Source: Nitrospirota bacterium
Lineage (GTDB): Bacteria > Nitrospirota > Thermodesulfovibrionia > Thermodesulfovibrionales > JdFR-88
Direction: 5' to 3'
NCBI GenBank assembly: GCA_021813765.1
Contig: JAKAJM010000013.1
Location: 1 to 49,044, forward strand
Length of the DNA stretch: 49,044 bases
Below the pieces are notes generated by a model, which was not told the origin of the DNA, searched no databases, and saw only the letters and a program-made list of their open reading frames with translations. The translations under genes and the position numbers were made by a program. Position 1 is the first letter of the stretch. Every line of letters begins with the position of its first letter. Of this stretch, positions 32,558-41,093 are shown in pieces.

Positions 32558-33510
32558 ACAGAAACCTCCTCCCTTTCAATTGGCAAAAAGCCCTTTGCCC
32601 TGAGACTTTTAAGAAGCAGATGGAAATATATCAAGCCGCCGTATGGATGCCACCGGGCGGCGATGCGCCTGACGCCTTCGTAGTCAAGCGGGATCTTTAT
32701 CCCCAGCCATTCCGCAAGCCTTGCCCGTGCGCCCACGTCGTCCCCGGGAAAAACCCCAAGCCTGCCCATCCCGCGCAGAAGTACGTATTGCGCGCTCCAC
32801 CGCCCTACTCCCTTGAGCGATAAAAGCGCCGCCGCCGCCTCCTCGTCAGGCAGCGCCTCCAGCTCCTCAAGCCCGGATTGAGAGCCGTCGCCCCGCTCCA
32901 GGGCGAAACGGGAGATGCTTATGATGTACTGTGCCTTCCTGCTGCTGAAGCCGAGGGCGCGCAGGGCCTGCGCGCCGGCCTGCGCCAGCCCTGCCGGGGA
33001 CGGGAACGCATATGCCGCGGGTGGGCCCGCAAAGACCTTGCCGCAGGCCTGGGCAAGCCTGTTTAAAAGCCTTATGCCGACCAGGAGAGACATCTGCTGG
33101 CAGGCCACCGCGTTTATCAGGGCCTCAAAGACGCTTCCAAAACGGGGAGGCTTTACTCCGTAAAATTCCTCGACCAGGGGGGCCAGGCGGCGGTCTTTAG
33201 CCGCCAGGGCATAAAAATCCGTCAGGCCGGCCCCAAGGCCAAGCATCCTGGTGAGCCTGTCCCCTATTTTTTTTATGTCCGCCCCGGATATCCTTTTCCC
33301 TTCCACTTTCACCTCCAGCAGGGGGTGCCAGGCGTCCCCCGGTTGGACCACCGAAACGGAAAAGACCTCCCCGTCAAAACTTAACACCCTTATGTATCGC
33401 CCGCCTTCCCAGCGGTCAACGATGTTGTCCGGTCTCCTTCTGAGTGCCCATGCCGTATAGTCCAACCTGAAGGGCGCAACCGGCTTGAGGCTGAAAGAAA
33501 CCAGCTTCAT
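32554..33510 (-). CDS. alkA: DNA-3-methyladenine glycosylase II-like (AlkA)
   Basis: A 318-residue HhH-GPD base-excision glycosylase. The N-terminal domain (about 1-105) resembles the AlkA TBP-like fold. The helix-hairpin-helix is LLSLKGVGRWSAQYVLLRG, followed by GVFPGDDVGARARL with the catalytic Asp, equivalent to LPDD in E. coli AlkA. It removes alkylated purines. It leads a three-gene minus-strand unit, alkA-DUF488-patatin. No Ada regulator is seen. Confidence 0.87.
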   Translation of the reverse strand: MKLVSFSLKPVAPFRLDYTAWALRRRPDNIVDRWEGGRYIRVLSFDGEVFSVSVVQPGDAWHPLLEVKVEGKRISGADIKKIGDRLTRMLGLGAGLTDFYALAAKDRRLAPLVEEFYGVKPPRFGSVFEALINAVACQQMSLLVGIRLLNRLAQACGKVFAGPPAAYAFPSPAGLAQAGAQALRALGFSSRKAQYIISISRFALERGDGSQSGLEELEALPDEEAAAALLSLKGVGRWSAQYVLLRGMGRLGVFPGDDVGARARLAEWLGIKIPLDYEGVRRIAARWHPYGGLIYFHLLLKSLRAKGFLPIEREEVSV

Positions 33511-33567
33511 AGCACAAGTTTATCACGGTTTTCCACGGGTGTTTTTTTAAAAGTAAATTCTTTTTTC

Positions 33568-33670
33568 CAGTGTCCTGTCCCTAACACTTCTTTACATTTG
33601 GTTCAGAAATTTCCCGCCGCCGTTCCCGCCACGACGGGAATCTTTCTTCGCCTTTTACCGGAAGAACTAA
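33568..33670 (+). repeat. interspersed repeat, AGTGTCCTGTCCC family, left-end copy
   Basis: AGTGTCCTGTCCCTAACACT begins the match to element 3 of the 29-kb array, then TTCTTTACATTTGGTTCAGAAATTT and TTCGCCTTTTACC. The right end is missing. It lies upstream of the HD-GYP gene promoter. Confidence 0.72.
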
Positions 33671-33689
33671 AACAAAAATGCCCGTGGCA

Positions 33690-33719
33690 TTGAAAGTTTT
33701 TTCAGCCCTTTTGTATACT
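33690..33719 (+). promoter_or_regulatory. sigma-70-type promoter for the REC-HD-GYP gene
   Basis: TTGAAA at 33690-33695 and TATACT at 33714-33719 are separated by 18 nt. The leader to ATG 33769 is about 45 nt. Confidence 0.5.
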
Positions 33720-33768
33720 TTCAAATATCTTTTATAAATAAAACAAAACCACCTTTTGGAAAGGGCCG

Positions 33769-34872
33769 ATGAACGGGCAGGGGGAAAAAAGCGAAAGCGC
33801 CATCCTTGTGGTAGATGACGAGCCTTTCATCCTGGATGCGCTTTCATGTCTGCTGAAAGACCAGGGCTACCCGGTGATCGCATGTTGCGGGGCGCAGGAC
33901 GCGGCAAAGACACTTGAATCCCTCCGGGTGAACGTTGTGCTTGCCGACATCAAGATGCCCGTCGTCTCCGGCCTGGACCTGCTTGAGGAGATACGCCGCC
34001 GCCATCCCGAGATACCCGTTATACTCATGACCGGCCATGCCGACATGAACGTTGCCATAACCGCGGTAAAGAAAGGCGCCTTCGATTTCATTGTAAAGCC
34101 CTATCAGTCCGTGCATGTGCTGCACTCCATTGAGAGGGCGGTCGAGTACAACAGGCTCATCCGCATGGAAACGGACTACAAGAGGATGCTAGAGGAGACC
34201 GTCAATGAAAGGACGAAGGAGCTTGCCGAGGCGCTCTCGATGGTCAGAGGCCTGAACAATGAGATGGCCCGGTGCCTTACGACCGTTGCGGAGTACAAGG
34301 ACAACGAGACCGGGGCGCACAATATCCGCATAGGGCTTTATTCAAGCATTATGGCCCAGGCGCTGGACATGCCTGCGAATTTCGTGGAGGCCATCTCCTT
34401 TGCCTCTCCTCTTCACGATATAGGGAAAATAGGGATACCGGACAACATCCTGCTTAAAAGGGGCTCCCTGTCAGCCGGGGAATTCGAGATCATCAAGACC
34501 CATACCATCATGGGTGAAAATATACTAAAGGGCTCCCGGCATCCCAAGATGCAGATGGCGGCGCTCATCGCCCTGAACCATCATGAGAGATGGGACGGAA
34601 CGGGATACCCCAGGGGCCTGAAGGGCGAGGATATCCCCATAGAAGGCAGGATAGTGATGATATGCGACCAGTACGACGCCCTGGTCAGCAGACGGCCATA
34701 CAAGCCCCCGATGAGCCACAGGGAAGCGGTGCGTGTGATACTTGAAGGCGATGGCCGTACCCTGCCCGGACATTTCGACCCAAGGGTGGTGGAGGCGTTT
34801 TCCGTCGCCGCTCCTTCCTTTGAGCGCATATACCGCTCCTCTAACCCCGAGGGCCCGGCGCCGTTCCTCTAA
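33769..34872 (+). CDS. response regulator with HD-GYP c-di-GMP phosphodiesterase domain
   Basis: A 367-residue two-domain protein. The receiver (about 10-130) has the acidic pair VVDDE and phospho-acceptor Asp60 in VVLADIKMP, with Lys in FIVKPYQ. A coiled linker (about 135-165) leads to an HD-GYP domain with [16 protein letters not shown] and [16 protein letters not shown], both typical for hydrolysis of c-di-GMP. It is convergent with the six-TM hybrid kinase, 81 bp away, which may be its phosphodonor; that is an inference. The protein is cytoplasmic. Confidence 0.92.
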   Translation: MNGQGEKSESAILVVDDEPFILDALSCLLKDQGYPVIACCGAQDAAKTLESLRVNVVLADIKMPVVSGLDLLEEIRRRHPEIPVILMTGHADMNVAITAVKKGAFDFIVKPYQSVHVLHSIERAVEYNRLIRMETDYKRMLEETVNERTKELAEALSMVRGLNNEMARCLTTVAEYKDNETGAHNIRIGLYSSIMAQALDMPANFVEAISFASPLHDIGKIGIPDNILLKRGSLSAGEFEIIKTHTIMGENILKGSRHPKMQMAALIALNHHERWDGTGYPRGLKGEDIPIEGRIVMICDQYDALVSRRPYKPPMSHREAVRVILEGDGRTLPGHFDPRVVEAFSVAAPSFERIYRSSNPEGPAPFL

Positions 34873-34953
34873 AGCCCCTCTTTTTCAGTCTCTACAGATT
34901 TCGTGTGCAGGCGGCCAGTATTCGCTCCCACAGGATTCACTGAAGAACCTATT

Positions 34954-37158
34954 TTATTTGTTCTGGCTGTCCAGGGTTTCCCTTACCGCCTGCAGGAGCC
35001 TGGAGCCTGTGAACGGCTTTTTTATGAGGGCGTCTATGTTCCGGTCGTCCCCGTTTGCATTGTACCCCGTTATGGCTATTATCCTTGCCTGGGGGTTGAT
35101 GCTCCTGATGCTCCATGCAAGCTGGCCTCCGTCCATCGAGGGCATGACCATATCGGTTATAACCAGGTCTATGACGTCCTTTTTTTCCCTGTAAAGGTCC
35201 AGGGCTTCAAGGGGGCTGCCCATTGTGATGACGTTAAAGCCCTTGCCCGAGAGGGTTTCCTTTAAGAAATCAAGCACCGGGGCCTCGTCGTCCACGGCAA
35301 GAATGGTTTTTCCCCCGCCGCATTCGGCGGCAGGCGGCCCGCCGCTGGAGACGGCCCTGGCCGAGATGACCGTCTGACTGTTTTCCCCCCGGCTTTTTTT
35401 CTGGTACAGCGGCAGGTAGACATTAAAATCGGACCCATGGCCCTGCCTGCTTTTAACCGTTATATACCCCTGGTGCTCCTTCACTATGCCGTAGACCATG
35501 GCAAGCCCAAGGCCCGTTCCCTTGCCCTTCTCCTTGGTGGTGAAAAAAGGCTCGAATATGTGATGGATATCTGCCTCCCGGATCCCTGTCCCGGTGTCCC
35601 TTACGAGTATGCTCACATACTCTCCCGGCTCCACATCGGCGCCGATGTCCAGATCGCCCGCCGCAAGGGCGGTCACGGAAGTCTCCACGGTGAGCGTGCC
35701 GCCCCCCGGCATCGCGTCCCTTGCGTTTATGACCAGGTTCATGACCACCTGGTCCATCATGTTTATGTCTCCCTTAACCACGGCAAGCGGCGCCTGGAGC
35801 CGCTTTGCAAGGGTCACGTTCTCAGGTATGAGCCTTGCGATCATGTCCAGGGTGTCGCTTACAGCCTTGTCGGCGCTGAAAGGCACGGCCTCGAAATATC
35901 CCCTCCTTGCGAAACTAAGCAGCTTGGAGACCATCTGGGCCGCCTGCCTCGAGACCTTGTCTATCGTCCTTACCTTGCCGGAAATCTCCTCGTCAAGGTC
36001 CTCTTTCAGAAGGATAAGCTCCGTAAAGCCAAGGATCGAGGTAAGTATGTTGTTGAAGTCATGGGCGATGCCTCCCGCAAGCTGCCCTATGGAGTCCATC
36101 TTCTGGGAGTGGACCAGCTGGGCCTGCATCTTCTTTTTTTCCGTTACGTCCCGGTAATAGGACTGTATGAGCTTGCGGCCGTCGACCTCTATTACCTTGG
36201 AGCTGACCTCGAGGGATATCTTGGTGCCGTCCTTGCGGTAGTGGCGCGTCTCGTAAAGCAGCGCCTCCCCGTTTAATATCCTTTCCATGCGCTCCCTGAA
36301 AAAGGTCTCGTTCTCCTCGGTCTCGAGCAGAACGATGTTGGCGCCGGTAAGCGCGCTCTGGTCAAAGCCGTGGATATCGCAGAGCGCCTTGTTCACATCC
36401 AGTATCTTTCCTTTCCGGTCCATGATAAGGATGCCGTCCTGGGCGTTCTGGAAAAGGGAGCGGAACATGAGCTCGGATTTGTTGAGCTCCCTGGTTCGCT
36501 CCTCCACCAGGCGCTCAAGCTGGGTGGAATAGGTCTCCAGCTGCTTTTTCTCCTGATCCAAATCGTATTGGAGCCCAAGTGTCTCAATATTTTTTTTCTG
36601 GTTAAGTAGGCGCCATGCGAGGCCAAGCATTATAGTTGACACAAGAAAAGTATTGTTATTGATGAACATGGGCACATCAGGTATTCCATCCTTCATAATG
36701 AGTGGGACTATATAAATAAGATAAACCAATCCTGCACTGGCCACAGACAAGGTAAAGTTCAGTGGAAGGAATCCGAGGACACTTATGATAACAAGTATAA
36801 GACCCGCGTAATAGGAAGAGCTTGAACCGCCCAACCTGAGAACCATTATTTCTATTGAACCTGCGGTGATAGCGGTCGTTAACAGAATTAAAAAAAAGAG
36901 AATTCCTTTCTTGACCTTTTTTCTGTTTACGGCAAAAGTGATGCCGGATATGGTAAACAAGCTTATGGCAACCAAGCACCTTAGCAGAAAGAAAAATATG
37001 AAATTGGCAGGCGACATGAAATAATCAACAATTGCAAAAACGAGAAAAAGAAAAGCCCCGATAATACACATGAGGCTCATCCAGTAACAAGCTGAACGAA
37101 GTATGTTTTCGTTTATATAAATTTCTTTTTGAGACGGGTGGATATCAGTGATTGCCAT
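34954..37158 (-). CDS. six-TM hybrid sensor histidine kinase (PAS-HisKA-HATPase-REC)
   Basis: About 734 residues from ATG 37158, which overlaps the end of the upstream methyltransferase gene by 14 bp; an alternative ATG at 37212 is possible. Six hydrophobic segments fill about residues 25-175, including a GGSSSSYYAGL motif before TM4. A coiled coil, a PAS domain (SLFQNAQDGILIMDRKGK), HisKA with the phospho-acceptor in GGIAHDFNNIL, HATPase (NLVINARDAMPGGG, TGTGLGLAMVYGIV) and a C-terminal receiver (LVITDMVMPSMDGG) follow. The six-TM design resembles quorum-sensing kinases such as PhcS, LqsS or CqsS. The sensor part (36580-37140) is much lower in GC than the kinase part. The ligand is unknown. 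Confidence 0.9.
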   Translation of the reverse strand: MAITDIHPSQKEIYINENILRSACYWMSLMCIIGAFLFLVFAIVDYFMSPANFIFFFLLRCLVAISLFTISGITFAVNRKKVKKGILFFLILLTTAITAGSIEIMVLRLGGSSSSYYAGLILVIISVLGFLPLNFTLSVASAGLVYLIYIVPLIMKDGIPDVPMFINNNTFLVSTIMLGLAWRLLNQKKNIETLGLQYDLDQEKKQLETYSTQLERLVEERTRELNKSELMFRSLFQNAQDGILIMDRKGKILDVNKALCDIHGFDQSALTGANIVLLETEENETFFRERMERILNGEALLYETRHYRKDGTKISLEVSSKVIEVDGRKLIQSYYRDVTEKKKMQAQLVHSQKMDSIGQLAGGIAHDFNNILTSILGFTELILLKEDLDEEISGKVRTIDKVSRQAAQMVSKLLSFARRGYFEAVPFSADKAVSDTLDMIARLIPENVTLAKRLQAPLAVVKGDINMMDQVVMNLVINARDAMPGGGTLTVETSVTALAAGDLDIGADVEPGEYVSILVRDTGTGIREADIHHIFEPFFTTKEKGKGTGLGLAMVYGIVKEHQGYITVKSRQGHGSDFNVYLPLYQKKSRGENSQTVISARAVSSGGPPAAECGGGKTILAVDDEAPVLDFLKETLSGKGFNVITMGSPLEALDLYREKKDVIDLVITDMVMPSMDGGQLAWSIRSINPQARIIAITGYNANGDDRNIDALIKKPFTGSRLLQAVRETLDSQNK

Positions 37159-38551
37159 TCTTCTCAAGCATGCAGAACATGATAACTCCTGTTTCGTCCC
37201 GTTCGATAGCAATCCCAGGGAAGCCGGCAGTTTTGAAAAGCGCCCGGCAGTCCGCTTCAGTGCGCTGCAAAAACGAATCCCAGTTCACCAGCCAATGCAC
37301 TTCTTGAGGCCTGTATTCCATGGCATCCTCAAATGCAATCACCATTTTGCCGCCAGAATCCAGCATTTCATAAAGCGCGCCTATCAGATTTAAGATCAGA
37401 TTATCCGGCAGGTAATTGAAAACTCCAGCGCTGTAAATGACATCCTGTTTCCCGAATTCTCTGAGATTTCTATCGCGGTTTATCATCCGGGCAACGTTAT
37501 ATTTCCTGATGTGCAGATGATTGCCAAGCCCTGCGTACGTAAGACGATCCATTGTGAAAGCCAGAGCATCCTCATCAATGTCTATACAGGTAACCTGAAC
37601 ATCTGAGGCATTTATATTTTGTGCCATCTCAAAAAGATCCCGGCTGGACCCGCATCCTATATCAAAAAAACGCTTCCCTTTTGTTTTTCGGAATTCACCA
37701 CCAAGAATCTCGACAGCTTTTTTGAGCCTTCCCCTGACAGCCCTTGAAAGAGAATATGAAGTAAAATAACAATCGATAAAATAGCCGATTCCAGTCGAAA
37801 GTGGGATGTTTCTGTAAATGTTATCGAGCATCTTGTAGTCGCCCTGATAGCCCTGGGGCCATATGCGCGCATGATTCATAAACCAGCTTTTGCAAAGCAT
37901 ATAAGCGGTTTTACTTTTGAATTCTTCTTTTTTTTTGGCTATCAACTCTCTATCACGGACTTTTTGCTCGAATTTGGCGCAAAAGCCCATCATTTCGTCA
38001 ATTGCTTCATGGGTTTTTTTCAAAACTCTGTCATGCTCATATTCATCCCCGAGAAGTTCGGCCTCCAGCTTATCCATTGTGCCCAGAAACCGGTCCGTTT
38101 CCAAATCCAGCATAGTGCACCAGTAAGAGACATGTTCATCGTAATATTTGCCCCCGTACGCAGGCTGGGCCAAATCCGTCTTCATCCCGCAGTTTGCGCA
38201 CCTTGCGCCATCCTCCTGCAAAGCCGCGCCGCAGAAGGGACAGGAGGTCTTTTCCATGTTTTCCCTGATGTATTCCCAGAGGGCGGACTTCTCCTGCTCT
38301 CCGACCTCAAGGAATTTGACCGCCACGCCGTCTTGCTCCTGCCTTAAAACCCTCCCCTCCACCTCCAGTTCCCCCTTTGGCAGGGGCGCGCGGAGCCTTA
38401 CAGGGGTATTTTCGGGCAGGGACGTGGAGGAATTTATGAAAGCGCCGCCAAGACCCAGGTTGGAGGTTACCGACTGCAGATTTCCGTCGTGCCCTTTCAC
38501 TATGATCACTACAGGTATGCGGGCCTTGCATCTTGCGCTAAGTCTTGCCAT
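37145..38551 (-). CDS. PilZ-zinc ribbon-SAM methyltransferase fusion (PhcB-like candidate)
   Basis: A 468-residue multidomain protein. Residues 1-98 are a PilZ domain with RxxxR (Arg7-Arg11) and a degenerate second motif NLGLGG in place of DxSxxG, so c-di-GMP binding is plausible but unsure. A zinc ribbon follows (Cys104, 107, 118, 121). Then come a helical region (about 140-290) with MNHARIWPQGYQGDY and YRNIPLSTGIGYFID, and a Rossmann methyltransferase with motif I FFDIGCGSSRDL at about 295-306. The central pattern resembles PhcB, which makes the 3-hydroxy fatty acid methyl ester signal in Ralstonia. The next gene is a six-TM kinase, as phcS follows phcB. PilZ and zinc-ribbon DNA is GC-rich, while the methyltransferase DNA is not. 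Confidence 0.82.
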   Translation of the reverse strand: MARLSARCKARIPVVIIVKGHDGNLQSVTSNLGLGGAFINSSTSLPENTPVRLRAPLPKGELEVEGRVLRQEQDGVAVKFLEVGEQEKSALWEYIRENMEKTSCPFCGAALQEDGARCANCGMKTDLAQPAYGGKYYDEHVSYWCTMLDLETDRFLGTMDKLEAELLGDEYEHDRVLKKTHEAIDEMMGFCAKFEQKVRDRELIAKKKEEFKSKTAYMLCKSWFMNHARIWPQGYQGDYKMLDNIYRNIPLSTGIGYFIDCYFTSYSLSRAVRGRLKKAVEILGGEFRKTKGKRFFDIGCGSSRDLFEMAQNINASDVQVTCIDIDEDALAFTMDRLTYAGLGNHLHIRKYNVARMINRDRNLREFGKQDVIYSAGVFNYLPDNLILNLIGALYEMLDSGGKMVIAFEDAMEYRPQEVHWLVNWDSFLQRTEADCRALFKTAGFPGIAIERDETGVIMFCMLEKNGNH

Positions 38552-38781
38552 TCCTGAACCCTCCCTCTCATTGAAAAACTGTTCCCAAAAGTAGACTACC
38601 GGCGAATATTAATACAAAAGAATACATTTTTACAATAGGTTACGTGCGGATACGAATGAAATCTCCGGGAATTCCCGCGCAGCGTGCTTTTTATTTCAAA
38701 TGCAACCGGAGAGGCGCCAAAACGGGCAGAGTCCGGGGAACAAAGTGTGATCTTCTTGGAAGGGTTTTTTTGTTTTCTTTT

Positions 38782-40329
38782 TTATCTCACGGCGGCCAGG
38801 TCTATGCGGTATTTCTTTATCCTGTAGGCAAGCTTCCTTGGAGTAATGCCAAGCGCGAAAGCCGTTTTCTGCTGGATGAAGTTGTTTTCCCTTAGCGCCT
38901 TTATTATCCTCTGCCGTTCCAGGTTCTTTACCTCGGCGCCCAGGGATGTGTCGGAATCAAATATGTGCCCCTGGGGCATGACGGAGCCTTCGGCAACCAG
39001 ATTATAAGGCAGGTCCCCGGGCTCAAGCACGTCCTTTTCGGCCATTATCACGAGCCGTTCGATAGTGTTTGCCAGCTCGCGGACATTGCCCGGCCATGGA
39101 TATTTGGACATGCTTTCCATTGCAGTGGAGCCTGCCCTTACGTTTTTCCCGTAAGCCATGTTGAACTTCTTGAGATAAAAGTCCACCAGGAGGGGGACGT
39201 CCTTCTGTCTTTCGCGCAGCGGGGGCAACACTATGGAGACAACGTTAAGCCTCCAGTAGAGGTCCGCCCTGAAAGCGCCCTTCCGGGCCTCCTCCTCAAG
39301 GTTGCGGTTCGTCGCGGCGATGATCCTCACGTCCGCCTTCATGCTCCTCGAAGAGCCCACTCGCTCAAACGTCTTTTCCTCGAGCACCCTCAAAAGCTTG
39401 GCCTGGAGCACGAGCGGGAGCTCGCCTATCTCATCAAGAAAGATGGTCCCGCCGTTTGCCGCTTCGAACCTGCCCGTTCTCCTCCGGTCAGCTCCGGTGA
39501 AGGCCCCTTTTTCCTGGCCAAAAAGCTCCACTTCAAGCAGATTTTCAGGCAGCGCGGCGCAGTTTACCGCAACGAAAGGCCCTTTTGCCCTCGGGCTCTG
39601 GTAATGCGTGGTGCGCGCGATCAGCTCTTTTCCGGTGCCGGACTCCCCAAGCAGCAGTACGGTGGTGTCCGTGCCGGCCACCTTCATTATGGCCTTAAGC
39701 ACGCTCTGGAACTTTTCCGATTCCCCTATGATGTTGGGCAGGCTGTAGCGCTCAGCCAGTTCCCGCCTGAGGACCCGGCTTTCCTCTTCAACCTTCTTGT
39801 AGTTTCCCCAGAGCTTCACGAACTGCGCTATCAGGGAGGAGACTATCTGAAGGACCCTTATGTCGTCATCCACGCCGCCACTTGAGGCGGAATATATCCT
39901 GTCGGCGGTGATGACCCCCATTATCTCGTCCTTGAATTTTATAGGCTCGCAGATAAAAGATACGCCGTTTTTGTCAGGCCTGGAGCCCGTCTTGTTCAAG
40001 AACTTGGGCTCTTCCCCTATGTTCGGGATGAACATGGCCTTGCCGCTCTCCATGACCCTGCCCACTATCCCCTCTCCGATCTTGTACTTGCCCCTTAATA
40101 TCTCCTCGGACGAAAGGCCGTGGGCAGCGACGATGCGCACCTGCTCGGAGGAGGGGTCCTTAAGAAATACACACCCGCGCTGCATCTCAAGCAGGCTGCT
40201 TAACACCCGCATGACCGCCCCGAGGTTTTCCTCAAGGTCAAAAGACGCGGTAAGAACGCGGCTAATCTCCAGTATCGCCGCCAGTTCCCTGTCTTTTCTC
40301 TCCAGAAGGCCGGCAGGCCGGTCAGACAT
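38782..40329 (-). CDS. nifA: NifA-like sigma-54 activator (GAF-AAA-HTH)
   Basis: A 515-residue enhancer-binding protein. The GAF domain (about 15-178) contains [20 protein letters not shown] and [12 protein letters not shown], which match the NifA GAF domain well. The AAA+ core has Walker A GESGTGKE (228-235), GAFTGA (275-280) for sigma-54 contact, and LDEIGELP. The C-terminal Fis-type HTH is [22 protein letters not shown], again typical of NifA. The interdomain Cys motif of oxygen-sensitive NifA is absent, so NifL/PII-type or GAF-ligand control is more likely. No nif structural genes are in the window. A GAAGAGG lies before the ATG, and two palindromes lie upstream. Confidence 0.82.
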   Translation of the reverse strand: MSDRPAGLLERKDRELAAILEISRVLTASFDLEENLGAVMRVLSSLLEMQRGCVFLKDPSSEQVRIVAAHGLSSEEILRGKYKIGEGIVGRVMESGKAMFIPNIGEEPKFLNKTGSRPDKNGVSFICEPIKFKDEIMGVITADRIYSASSGGVDDDIRVLQIVSSLIAQFVKLWGNYKKVEEESRVLRRELAERYSLPNIIGESEKFQSVLKAIMKVAGTDTTVLLLGESGTGKELIARTTHYQSPRAKGPFVAVNCAALPENLLEVELFGQEKGAFTGADRRRTGRFEAANGGTIFLDEIGELPLVLQAKLLRVLEEKTFERVGSSRSMKADVRIIAATNRNLEEEARKGAFRADLYWRLNVVSIVLPPLRERQKDVPLLVDFYLKKFNMAYGKNVRAGSTAMESMSKYPWPGNVRELANTIERLVIMAEKDVLEPGDLPYNLVAEGSVMPQGHIFDSDTSLGAEVKNLERQRIIKALRENNFIQQKTAFALGITPRKLAYRIKKYRIDLAAVR

Positions 40330-40380
40330 GAAAAAAACCTCTTCCCGTTTTGTCAGTATCGTTTATTTGCGCACCATCGT

Positions 40381-40414
40381 CGGCAAACGATTGCCGTCTA
40401 CATAATTGTAAACG
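40381..40414. promoter_or_regulatory. two adjacent palindromes upstream of the NifA-like gene
   Basis: CGGCA-N6-TGCCG (40381-40396) is perfect, and CGTCTAC-N6-GTAAACG (40395-40414) has one mismatch. They lie 52-85 bp upstream of the nifA-like start and overlap slightly, as expected for operators near a promoter. The regulator is unknown. Confidence 0.4.
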
Positions 40415-40533
40415 ACGCACGCCCGAATTATCAAGAAAGTCATGGAGAGGTGGCGAAGAAGCTGCCTGCCGCCAGGGGCAGAGGTCTAAAGCCGATGATA
40501 ATGTTAAAAAAATCCGCCTCTGAAAGGAATTGA

Positions 40534-40559
40534 AATGGGGAGGCAGATGCCTCCCCCAT
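40534..40559 (-). terminator. stem-loop after the small lipoprotein gene
   Basis: AATGGGGAGGC (40534-40544) pairs with GCCTCCCCCATT (40549-40560, one bulge). On the minus strand it lies about 57 nt after the lipoprotein stop and is followed by a mixed ATTTCAATT tract, so termination is likely but weak. Confidence 0.5.
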
Positions 40560-40616
40560 TCATTTTACGGATTGCGTCAACCGAATTTTTTAATACACCG
40601 GTGTTTTTAAAAAGAC

Positions 40617-40802
40617 TTACTTTGACGCAGGCGCGTTGGCTGCCGGAGCATTGGCTGCCGGAGCATTGGCTGCCGGAGCAGTTGCATTGGCCGCCGGAGC
40701 GTTGGTCTCCGCGGGCTGCTCCTGTTTCTTCTGGCATCCCGTTACGGACAGGAAAGAAATTGCAAGCAGCGCGCTCATTAACAGAAGTGCGAGTTTTTTC
40801 AT
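40617..40802 (-). CDS. 61-residue Ala/Pro/Asn-repeat lipoprotein
   Basis: A tiny exported lipoprotein. MKKLALLLMSALLAISFLSV is followed by TGC, a lipobox with Cys23, and then a Lys/Gln-rich stretch. The rest is a low-complexity tail of APAAN units (five or so) ending APASK. The repeats come from 15-18 bp direct DNA repeats (about 40626-40690), so the tail length may vary between strains by slippage. GGGGGAG precedes the ATG. It may be a surface or envelope spacer; no fold is expected. It lies between two sigma-54 activator genes and is not clearly part of either. Confidence 0.65.
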   Translation of the reverse strand: MKKLALLLMSALLAISFLSVTGCQKKQEQPAETNAPAANATAPAANAPAANAPAANAPASK

Positions 40803-40998
40803 TTCCGGTTTCTCCCCCCTTTCTTAAAAGGTATTTCAAGACCTAATTTGCATTTAATGCTCTTTTTCACATTGAAACGTACTTACAAAAACCATACCAC
40901 ACTGGCAATTATTCAAAAAATCTTTAAAAATGTCAATAAATATATTATTCGCGCGTTTTGTTTACTTTTGCAGGCGGCTGTTTTATAGTAGAAGGCCT

Positions 40999-41076
40999 GG
41001 CCAAAATGGCGTACATACCTACTTAAAAACATCTAACTTAGGCCAAAATGGCATGAAATGGGGCGGCCAGATGGCC
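40999..41076 (+). promoter_or_regulatory. three GGCCA-N2-TGGC palindromic sites upstream of the NtrC-family gene
   Basis: GGCCAAAATGGC occurs identically at 40999-41010 and 41041-41052, 42 bp apart (about four helical turns), and GGCCAGATGGCC at 41065-41076. All share GGCCA and TGGC arms. The last lies 18 bp before the preferred GTG start. They look like enhancer or operator sites, perhaps for autoregulation by the product of the next gene. Confidence 0.55.
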
Positions 41077-41093
41077 ATTCCGGGGAGGAAGCT

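Noticed and set aside
40626-40690. Short direct repeats as a CRISPR array
   Set aside because: Units are 15-18 bp, contiguous, without spacers, and in frame within a coding sequence.
40535-40846. 103-codon plus-strand frame over the lipoprotein
   Set aside because: The frame reflects the direct repeats; the minus-strand reading has a signal peptide, lipobox and ribosome binding site.
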